The notes beneath the pieces are model-generated. The model was not told the DNA's origin. It was given only the letters and a program-made list of their open reading frames with translations, and made no database searches. This document shows, one piece after another, positions 45,871-60,300 of a DNA stretch of 64,000 nucleotides (the first letter of the stretch is position 1; every line of letters begins with the position of its first letter). This DNA is from Syngnathus acus (taxonomy: Eukaryota > Chordata > Actinopteri > Syngnathiformes > Syngnathidae), in the NCBI RefSeq assembly GCF_901709675.1, contig NC_051088.1, forward strand, positions 14,425,693-14,489,692, in the 5' to 3' direction. Made by a program: the position numbers and the translations under genes.

Positions 45871-46630
45871 GATGCAAGGGACTCACGTGCTCTATATCGG
45901 GTCTGAGGGATTATTGCTCGGTTGAAGCAAATTATTTTGGGTAGATTTTAAGGAATGCAATACCCAAGCGCTGAAATTTGGATGCATAGCCAATTATAAT
46001 AGCGTGTTTCAAAAGTATCTGTTGTCTAAATACGGTGCATTAGTCGTACTTGTAAATATAAGACATTGAAGAATTAATTATGAAGACAAGAATATGACAA
46101 CAGGGTCCGTATAGGAAGGAGAAGGCGAAATGACCATCACCCTTCACCTGCTCTCTCCCTTCTAGTTGCCTGGCAACCATCACAGACCCCACCCCATGCT
46201 TCTATGAAATCAGCCTCCCCTGATTTCTTGTTTGGCAAGAATGCTTTACAAAATCATTTAATGTGATAGTGCCCCCGAGGCAAGGACATCGCATATAAAG
46301 CTGCCAGAGGGTCATAACCAGACCTATCATCCAAAAGTGTAGAAGTACAGATAGATTAGTGTGTGGCAGAAGGGAGGAACATGTCTTTATTCCATGACAG
46401 CAGAGAGGCCTTGTACTCGGGTAAAAAGTACAAATACTGATTTGACTCCTCGGAGTAAATATTGTTTACTATTTTTTAAGTACTTACTGAAATCGTTTTA
46501 AAATGTTTTTTATTCAGAAAATACAAAAAGATGGTTTGAAAATAAAAACAAACTCCACGCCAGTAGGCGGCGTCAATTCATATTATATGATGGTTGTCAA
46601 CTGCCACTAAACCCAGAAGAAAAACAACAA

Positions 46631-46642
46631 CGCGCCTGCGCA
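46631..46642 (+). promoter_or_regulatory. NRF1-type site in the prkx promoter
   Basis: CGCGCCTGCGCA is the reverse complement of TGCGCAGGCGCG, matching the TGCGCAnGCGC consensus of NRF1. It lies about 350 bp before the prkx ATG in a small CG-rich patch (46620-46690), which likely marks the start site. Confidence 0.4.
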
Positions 46643-46987
46643 CCAGTGTGTGTTCGGCGAAACGAGGAAATGCGGAGGCGTAGGATCCGTCTATCTACAT
46701 TTTTTTAAGATGCTATACCTCTTTGTAGTTTCAAATTATTTTAACAACTGTTGCGATGCTTTAGTCTTTAACTTGTTTTCAAGCTAGCCACTCAGCTGTC
46801 GCTTTCACTTGTCATCAACTTCTTTTGTCTGGAGGCCCAAATGTTCACTGACTGGACCTCGGATAGAATGTCACTACGTTTTTGATATCTTTCTCCTTTA
46901 GTTCATTCATGGAATATGACATGGCGTATTTATTTCCACCTCCGACATTTTTAAACCAAAAATAATTATTAACCTCGGACATGACTC

Positions 46988-51271
<4,284 letters not shown>

Positions 51272-51334
51272 CAAGTCAGATAGAATGTTTTATTCATGGA
51301 ACAAGTACTTCACAAAGAACAAATGTTCAGGGAA

Positions 51335-52033
51335 TACAGTGGACCCCCATATGTTCACGGGTTGGCATCTGCAAATTGACAGTTTCCGATTTTTCTGGTG
51401 CTTAATCTATGTTCGGTTGCATGGCAAAAATATTTTCATGGTAAAATACTTTCTACACTATGTACGCCATTTAGTGTATTGTAGTAACCGTTACTAGCTG
51501 TCCACTCAACCAAATGACCAAACCCGCTTATCCAATCACAAATCTAACTGTAGCCATGTTAGAAATGTGATTCACAGTCCGAAAAGGGAGGGAGGATAAA
51601 TTTGACGGTGATGTCTGTTGATGCTGCTTTGGATCATGAACATTTTGCCAAATTAGATCAAAACCAGTGTAATCTGTTACAACAGCTCAGAGGAACATCA
51701 CTAAGCCTGCTTGTGACCGATTTGCTGTGCAGTCAAATGTTCATTATTTTACAGTGCACTGTACCACTACAGTAATTCTTTGTTATCATAATCATCAGAA
51801 TTTTTTATATGCATGTACTCCAAAGACTGTACTTTGCATAGCTTACCAGTTTTCTATTTTCAAGGGAACAGCAAGGTTGGGCGATGGAAGTCTTTGGGAT
51901 CATAGTTATGCTTTAAACTCTGAATCTAGGTCATTAGAATCACTTCAAGAGGCGTATCAGTTTCTTGTGGGAATTGGTCATTTGCGGTTGGGCTTGGTCC
52001 CTATCCCCCCGCGAATATTTGGGGTCTGCTGTA
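51335..52033. mobile_element. Non-autonomous DNA transposon with TACAG termini
   Basis: Starts TACAGTGGACCCCCATATG and ends with the near reverse complement, ATTTGGGGTCTGCTGTA. TA at both ends suggests a Tc1/mariner/pogo-type element. No intact transposase was recognised in its 699 bp. Confidence 0.7.
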
Positions 52034-52415
52034 TTCATATTACTCAAAGTTGGCTCATTACAGCTCTTTGTCTCCCTTTAAATCCTAACCATCATACCAT
52101 AAACAGGGTTTTATACTCTGGTCAACTGTCTGTTTTTTGTTGTCAATTTTTATTATTATTATGAATCTTTCTGAGCCTAAACATGCAAGAAAAAACAAGA
52201 CTGTTAATTTCTACTTTTTAAAACGTTTGTATTTCATTGCAATGGCCTATTACTGTCTGACCTCTGAACCCTGTGACTTTTTGGCCAGAAGCAAGTATTA
52301 CAGGAAAATACTACTTTTTTGTTTACAAAAGGCAGCAAATAGGTGCCTTATGTTTTTGCTACTTATTAATTTCACTTGAAATGTGTCCTCAACTTCTCGT
52401 TGTGATGTGACTCAA

Positions 52416-52421
52416 AATAAA
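52416..52421 (+). terminator. prkx: Candidate prkx poly(A) signal
   Basis: AATAAA in CTCAAAATAAAATAATG downstream of the inserted element. If used, the prkx 3' UTR would contain the transposon. Other signals may exist. Confidence 0.25.
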
Positions 52422-53232
52422 ATAATGAAAATACTAGTTGTTTTAAGGTGCTCATGGTTCTCCTTTCTCCAGTATTGCTTTTTTGTTAGTGTGGTCATCA
52501 TAAGTGAAAATAGAACAAGGTAGCAGTGCTCCAAACAATGCATACTATATTCCCTTTTAAAATATCTGTTATTTGACCACAACCAAATGAAAAACGATAG
52601 GAACAAAATGTGTACATATATGTACATATGCTGAAAGTATTTGGTGTGATTCACTTTTTCTACATTTCACTGTTACAAGATATAAAAATGAATACATTTT
52701 TTTCCTCAAAATTTTACACCTAAGCTCCATAATGACATAAAAAAAATCTTTGAAGTGTATGAAAAATTTCCAGCCATGTCTTTGAAAAAAAACATAACCA
52801 AATGAAATAGGGAAAAAGGTTAGCGCTGAATACTTTGGAAAAAAAAAAATTCTGATTCATAGCAATTGCAAACAGACTTCTGACAAAGACATAATGACTC
52901 AATTGTTTGCCTCTCACAGAATTGAGAACTGAAAACTGGAATGCTGTTTTCAATTCCGCGTACTTTTTAAAATACAGAAATCAAAATGCATTTCTGATTT
53001 GAATGGTTTTGTCACGATGAGTCATTTTCACTTGATCTTGGAAATTCTTACTAGGAGGGGCTTAACAAATTTTTTGTTGTGATATAAACAACTGTATCAA
53101 TGATTCTGCTGTCTAATATCCAAATCTTAAAATGTATTAAACACCCAGGTTTAATATTAAAAACAAATGCAAATCTCTCCCTCCACTTTTAATTCCAAAC
53201 ACGTACAAACAAATTACATTCACACATGAAAA

Positions 53233-53440
53233 TACAGTAGCACCTCGACGTATGAGTTTAATTAGTTCCATGACTGAGCTTGTGATGAATCTCCCCCCTC
53301 TCAAAATCCAAAAAACATCTGAACAACAACCAGCAAATTCAAACGTCGATGCACTCCAATATGATACCACTGTAACAACAAAATACAATTGTTTTTCATT
53401 CCTACGTGAGTAACCAATCACATAAAAAAAATAACCTGCA
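53233..53440. repeat. TACAGTAGCACCTCGACG-type interspersed repeat
   Basis: The beginning TACAGTAGCACCTCGACGTA then GAGTTTAATTAGTTCC matches a fish repeat family also seen at 56344 and 10672. The right end is uncertain. Confidence 0.5.
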
Positions 53441-53447
53441 CCAAGAA

Positions 53448-54026
53448 CAGGGGCGGAGCTACGTGATGGGCCCAGTGGTGACCACGCGCAAAAGTGATTC
53501 TTTGGAGCGGATAATTATTTCTTCCGTACATCCATTTCCTCACAATCGCATTACATTGAGGGGGCATTTGGATACTCTACCATTTATTTAGACTGACCGT
53601 CTATCTAAAACCAAAAGTATTGTTACTATTGAACTGCATGCAAGATATCATTCACAAGAGTGAAATATTTTAAACTTGTAGCAAGCATTAATCAAGTTTA
53701 CTACCTTTTGCAATTAACGCACAACCAATGACAGAAGGATTAGCTAGAAAATCAGTGCATGAAATCGAAGTACAATGTGAAAAGCAAGGAAACTGGTCAA
53801 TTTAATTGCGCAAAATGTTGCTTTTTACTCTTTTTTTTTTTTCTTGATAGTATTATTAGTGTGTTGGGTAAGGTGGATAAACATGCATTTTATTTAATGA
53901 AACCTTAACTGGGCAATAATTTGCGATGTCTTCACATTGTGCAACTGTGATCCATTATTCAAAGCACCTTTGAGTGGTTGTGGCACTCCGGCCCACGCCA
54001 CTGAAAAAGTTCTGGCTCCGCCCCTG
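53448..54026. mobile_element. hAT-like element with CAGGGGCGGAG termini
   Basis: Begins CAGGGGCGGAGCTACG and ends TCTGGCTCCGCCCCTG, whose reverse complement is CAGGGGCGGAGCCAGA. These termini are characteristic of hAT elements. The flanking 8-mers do not match, so the target duplication has decayed or the ends are slightly off. Confidence 0.7.
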
Positions 54027-54335
54027 CTTTTCAATACTTCTATTAGTTATTTAAAAAAAAAAAAAAAAAACCTTCATACACAAAACATTTTTATGACACA
54101 TGACATTCGGACAATAACAAAAAAGTACAACACGGTCTTCTGAAATGACAGCTTAAGGTGTCCTTGCAGAAGTGTTACCATTACATGATAAAGCTGCTAA
54201 AATGTATCCGCCAAGATAAAAAAGCCAAACATCAAGCAGCAGAAATATGAGAGACGATACTATGGTACAAAGAAACACGGACACTTTAGTCGTCGTTCCG
54301 TCAAGGAGGCTTGTTTTTTGCGGAGAAGGGGCTGT

Positions 54336-54364
54336 CTAGGACGTCCTGAGCAAGTTGCTGTAAA
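54336..54364 (-). CDS. cd99: cd99 last exon: cytosolic tail end
   Basis: The minus-strand acceptor GATTTCAG is followed in phase by VYSNLLRTS and TAG. The reading is short but resembles the ...QRTLLEK-like end of CD99. An alternative frame (LQQLAQDVLDSPF...) is longer but out of phase with the preceding exon. Confidence 0.6.
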
Positions 54365-57300
54365 CTGAAATCAAGAAAAAAAAAGATGAGAGTGGAGTTT
54401 GAATGTGATTGGTAAATTCTGAAGGCAGCCCAGTGAAAAGAGCTTATCTCACTTGCTTGTTTTTACTTCACCTCCCTTAAAAATGTTTTGGTCCATTTAC
54501 CTGGTTTTGAAATGGTCCAATTTGTTTGCGTATTTGATCAGAGGCGTGCAGACTTTTTATATCCATTGTTCATACGAGTCGCGTACATTTGTGAGTCAAA
54601 ACGAACAGAAAAATGGTTTGGCAGTAAATTCATCACAAAATAACCTACCTTGAGGGTTAGACTGCGTTGGATGTGATTTACCACTTTCTGGGTCAGCGCC
54701 TGCTCACAAAATGTTTCATTTAGCACAGTCCTTGAAGATTGGAACCAGGTCAGACCGAGACGCCATGCAAGTAGTAATACGGGCTACGAACCTCCCTGTA
54801 TCTTGAAACACAGTTTTTTCTTCTGGTAAGCAAAGTAACTGGATGCCGCTCCTAAAAGAGCCACCCCGATAGCGCTGACGATTCCCGCGATTTTTCCGGA
54901 ACCGGCCTCTGCGGGACAAATGGAAATTCCATACAGTAAGCAACATCTGAGTTGTTTGAATTTACGTTGACTTGACAACTATCATAGAATATGATGACCG
55001 CGCAGTCCTCAACCCAGTTAGACCTTGACTTTAAAAAAAATACAAAATGATCATAATCTGCCAAAATATTGAGCTCAGGTACATCCTATTAAAAATCAGA
55101 TAGCATATCACTTATTTAAAAATATGCAAAATGTTTAAAAGACACCGTAATTGTTGCATAGTCTCTTGCTTTATGAGTTGATCGCAGTCAGATGTTTGCA
55201 TTTACTATAAAAAGTGAACTTTTGATCGATTAACTCTTTCAGTGCCAGCTGTTTTTAAAGCACACCCATTAGAGAGTATTTTGGATGATCTTTTAGCACC
55301 CACAGAATGTTGTGTACTGGACGCAAGCTATCAAAAGAAACAGTAGACTCTTGAAAACTTTCTGTTTCTAGCTTTTTGATGCCCAAACCTGTCGGACTTC
55401 CCGCGTGTTGGCTTGTCCCTCCCTCGTGGACATTACACGAGCCAAAGGCAACTACAACTTGACAAGTGTAGAACCGATTGTTAGTGTTGGCTATGATGAC
55501 AATGTGCTCGGTCGGGTGTGTCTTGACATGTTTGACATGAGGTGGTGACAGAAAAAAAAACGCAACTGTGATTATTGTTGTCAGTTGGTAGATACTTTAT
55601 TGATCCCAACGGAACTCCTGCTCGCTTTAACATCCTGTCACGTGTCGTGACTATTTACATCCACAATAATGTCTCTTAGAAAACAGCCATCTATTCATGT
55701 AACATAGCCGCATAGAGTAGGAGTGACTCATGCTACCTCGTAAACAAAAGACAGCTCTACAGCTACAGACACACCCATCAACATGCAAGCCACGATATTC
55801 AGATCATCAGGCAGGAAAGAACACTCAGAATCAATCCTACAAGCCTCCTGAGCTAAACAACGCACAACCAAGTCCATTTCCATGTGACTTCCTTTAGATT
55901 GTCATATCGGATTCAAGTAACTTACTAAAAGGTGAAAACGTCAAGTACTTAAACAAATAATAATCAGGGCATAGCCTGCACAAGCTCCATGGCCCTCTCT
56001 AAGAGCGGTACTAAGGTCTTTTTTATATTGGACATCCACATAATGATTTCCTCCGGTATGTTACAATTTAGCATCTTCAGGATTTGTCGCCACGGAAGGT
56101 CGGGATCTGCAACAACACAAAATTGCAGCATAGTTTTAGCCAGACAGACTAGACCAGGAGCCTCGATCCTTTCTAAAAGCTGCAAAAGCAAAAAACATGG
56201 CCTGGAAGTCAAGGAGGAGCCCTGTCCATCCATTCAAAGCCCAAACTTCAAGTGGCACTGTGCCACCAATAGCACAAATTGACCTTGCCCCCTGCGGCTG
56301 GCAAGCTTAAGCTGCCATTCAAATGATTGCCACAAAGTCAAAATAGTGGTACCTTGACATACAAGATGAACTCATGAGCAAGCCTCCGTTTACTTCTACG
56401 CCCAATATCGTACATCTGTTGCAGCCCCCCGAAACCATCACAAACACGTCTTTAGAAACATAGCACTGTATTTTGTGTAACTATTGTATCTTGGGAGAAA
56501 GCTGGTCGTAAGCGCAAACTGAGCTCCGACCTTTAAGGGGGTGTGGCCCGGTGACTAACATCACAAAGATGCTCGGTTAATCTCTGTGAGAACGTCAGTC
56601 AGGAGTTTTGCCCGATTGTAGCTGCTTACAAGTGTTGTCGTTTGCTATTTGTATGTCTGTGCAGCTCAATCAATAATTGAAGGTGCTTCGGCGACTATGA
56701 CGCTCCCTTTTTTCCCACATAACTCAAGTCGCTCATTTTGCTATTGTGTGTATGTCCTTTAGTAATAATTTGAATTTGTTTTGGACATTTCCAACCCGTT
56801 TCATAATCAAATCCATTCTCCACTGGCAGGATAAAGCTTCGACCAAACATAAAAACCCAAGATGCTCGCTTAGCAGTAAATTGTGACCACAGCGACCCAA
56901 ACAGTCTTCAAACAGGAAAGAGGAAATGTGACACATGGGCACAAGGGGTGATTTTATGATGCCAGCATAAGTCACAAGTTACCAAGACAAAAAGCGGAAA
57001 GGTGGAAGTAGAAAAAAAATGTTACCTTGAGGCTGATCAGCACCACCTGAAAAGACGAGAACAAAATTATTCTTTAACTGTAGAGTGAATGACTGACTTT
57101 TGCAATTGTTGTTTGCAGAGATGTACGTACATACAACTGACTGCCATCATGTTATTGAGAGACATCTAGTATAGCTAAGTAAGGTAACCAGTGAGGATTA
57201 CTGTGTCTATAACGGCAGAATTTTCATACAGCTCCAACAATATAGTCAACATCACATCAGTAAACATGTGACGGGCAACACAAACTTTTTTTCAAGTTTG

Positions 57301-60300
57301 TTATTTTATCTCCATGGCAACGCTATTTATACTCCTCCTTCCGGACATTACAATCACAAAGATATGATCTTGAAACAACAATTCAGCTATTCAAATGCTC
57401 TATGGATTTAATTTCCATAATCACAAACACAAACAAATGAGGCAAAGCCTTAAAGAACTATTCAAACAACCAAATGTAATCAATTGATCACATGACTCCA
57501 AATATGGGAAGTGTGTATGATGAGTAAGTGCTTGGATGTGCATGTATGCTGTGCGCGATGTGTAATTTGATGGAACATTTCTGTCACACTTTGACATGAG
57601 TACTTTTGACTGGTATGCTACCTGCAAAAAGTCATTATGTTGCAAGATTTAACATACCTGCATGGTTATAGTTAGAATCTCCGAAACGTCCTATGTTTAA
57701 AACAAAGTATGTTAGGCATTCCAAAAAAATCGAGTATTAGGTATAATAAAAATGTCAAATGTTCACAGAAAATGTCGTACCGTCATCAGGGTTGGAGTTT
57801 CCACCATCACTTATGTCAAATAAGTCATTGTCATCAAAGTTACCACCCCCTAAGTGGAAAATTCCAAAGGATAATATTGAAGACAAACTAGTACTTGCTA
57901 TGCAAAGCATGTCAATGAGACAAAGTGCTGCTGAAAACTTGCATAGAAATCAAGCGGACAATTTTCCAACTTACCTCCACCACGCTTTGGTGGGTTGACC
58001 ACAGGTGTGTCAGGTTTGGCATTTGGGTCTTAAACAAAGAGAAGAGGGGAAATTATCTGAGCAAACGCACGCACAACACGCTTCATGGAAAAAAGCAGAC
58101 AGAGAGCATAACATCCCAAGGCCAATATCCAAAGTATATTACATCCACTCGATAGGATCACAAATGTCTGTTAAGTCTGCGATTTTAACTCATTCACTGC
58201 CATTGACGGCTATAGACGTCAAAGATTCATTTTAACTGGACTGGCAGTGAATGAGTTCATGGTTTACTTGAACTGTTCTTATTAAAATGTGAGAGTTCCC
58301 ACCAGTTTTGCGAAACAGATAATGATGTTTTCCTTCAACATTGGGACAATGATGTCTGAAGGTTATTGAACAAGCATTACCTGGTTTAAGAGCGTCGTCG
58401 AGATCAAATCCAAAGCCATCTGCATACAAAAATACAAGTTTTAGAGATGCAAAAGTAAAGGCTGTTTGTTATTGTAATCATTTTTTAAAGAAAAAAAAAA
58501 AAAAGATGACCAAATCTACCAGAATCTCCAGTATTCTTTGGCTTCTTAGGTTTCTCAGGTTCTGGTTCATCTTTAAAAGAAAAATACAGACAATGTATAA
58601 GCTTTACTTTAACCAATACTTTTTACTGTGAGTTTTTTGTGCAATTATAAATAAAGGAAAATAGAATAAAAATGATTAAAGTTTCCAATGATAAATTAAA
58701 AAATGGCCATGAGCTAATGCTAAAATTAGCTCTCTGTGTAAAGAAAAGGCAGGAGCAGCACCGATGGCAACAGTATAGACAAATTAATGTCCTGTTAAGT
58801 ACTCACTGTAAAAATCTGCAATCCGTTTTAGGATGCATTCAGCCATTGCGTTATTTCGTATTTGTTTATTGAGTTAACGTTACACCTAAAAACAAAATTC
58901 AGCATATACAATAAAAACTTGAAGGTCTAGCTGGAGTGATTTTAAACCAATAATGTCCATACTGGTATGTAAATTTTACCTGGTCCTAAGGCATCAAAAA
59001 GTTTCAGACCATCTGTGGGGAGACAAGAAGAATAGTTAAAATGTTAGTTTGGGGTAGCAACATTAAAACAAAAATAATAATTTGTCCATTAGGGTTTCAC
59101 ATAAATTGAGGCGTAGTACACTGAGGACTTGTCGTTGATGATTTGAGTTGGAAATGGGTGTGCAATATTTTTAGAAACGACAGCCCAGGAAAATCTTTGA
59201 CACAACTTGAACACTCTCATAAAGTCTGCCCATCAAATACTGCTGTATATGATATTGTGAAGGTAACAAAATAAAAAGCACTCTAGCGACTGACAACATC
59301 AAAACACGTCACAACCAGTCACAACATCCGTACCATTAAGATACTTTCATGCGCTTGCTTTTGTGAATACACACAAGGAGATTAATTAGCCGGTGTGAGG
59401 TGTCAAATAGGTAGCGCATGGAAAATAGGTAGCTCGCTAAAGATTTACTTGCTTGTCACACAGATTGGGTGGACAGATTTGCCAGAAAATGACCATATAC
59501 TTAAAAATAATTGATAAGTAACATTTCTGTCATATGTCCATCCACTTTAAATACAAAGCCATCATAATAAATAATTAAGCTTGCTAATGTTAAAAAAAGT
59601 ATACAAACCATCAAGATTAGTATTGTCTGGGGATTTTGGTTGCTCTTTTGGTTGTGGTGGTGTTGGGTCTAGAAAAAAACAGAGAAAAAGTGTTGGGAAT
59701 CCGTTTTTCATTCCATATAGGCACTTGCAACAGAAACATTTCTACTCAAATTGCTCACAGATCCTTTGAGGTCTAATCAACAAACTATGAAGAAACCATA
59801 TCATAAACAATTTGCCTTAAATTGATAAAAATGTTATATAATTGACAAAAATATCATGCATCAAGCAGGCAAATATTCAGACAAGAAATTCCCCAGGACT
59901 ACTCACCTACGTCATCGAGCGCATCAAACAGGTTAAATTCTGTATGAAAGACAATTTTGGATTACATTTATGGTGGTTCTACAGTTTTCTCCTCTAATAA
60001 TTCAGAATTACTTTTGGAACCCAAGCACAACCATTACGACCACAAAGTCATCAAGATCAAAATAATAAACTTAGCTATATTGTGTTGCTGTCCAAACATA
60101 TGCGTTAAAATGAACTTCGACCCCAACCCCAATGCCCTAATCTTAACCAAATAAAAAGGCACTTCACAGAGCGTGACAACAATATCAGGCTGTAGTTATT
60201 GCAGCAAGAAGGTACTGTCATTTTGCATTTTGATTCATTTATTTTAGTTTCTGCCAGTTTGGAGTTTGGTGATTTTGTGCCATTTCCAACCTGACAACAG

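Larger units (their letters stand above)
43585..46987. other. scn1la 3' UTR and scn1la-prkx intergenic DNA
   Basis: No coding exon. The first part is likely channel 3' UTR, though no convincing AATAAA close to the stop was seen. Short TCCATCC-type repeat ends occur at 44822-44880 and 45004-45060, and an hAT-like element at 45535-45870. The prkx promoter and 5' UTR occupy the right end. Confidence 0.6.
51272..54335. other. Convergent prkx/cd99 3' region
   Basis: No coding exon. It holds the prkx 3' UTR or flank, invaded by a 0.7-kb DNA element just 63 bp after the stop, then AT-rich DNA, two further elements and the cd99 3' UTR on the minus strand. AATAAA at 52416-52421 (plus) is a possible prkx poly(A) signal. 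Confidence 0.6.

Noticed and set aside
54301-54366. Longer last-exon frame QQLAQDVLDSPFSAKNKPP for cd99
   Set aside because: Needs a two-base carry-over that the preceding exon does not supply; the in-phase reading is VYSNLLRTS.
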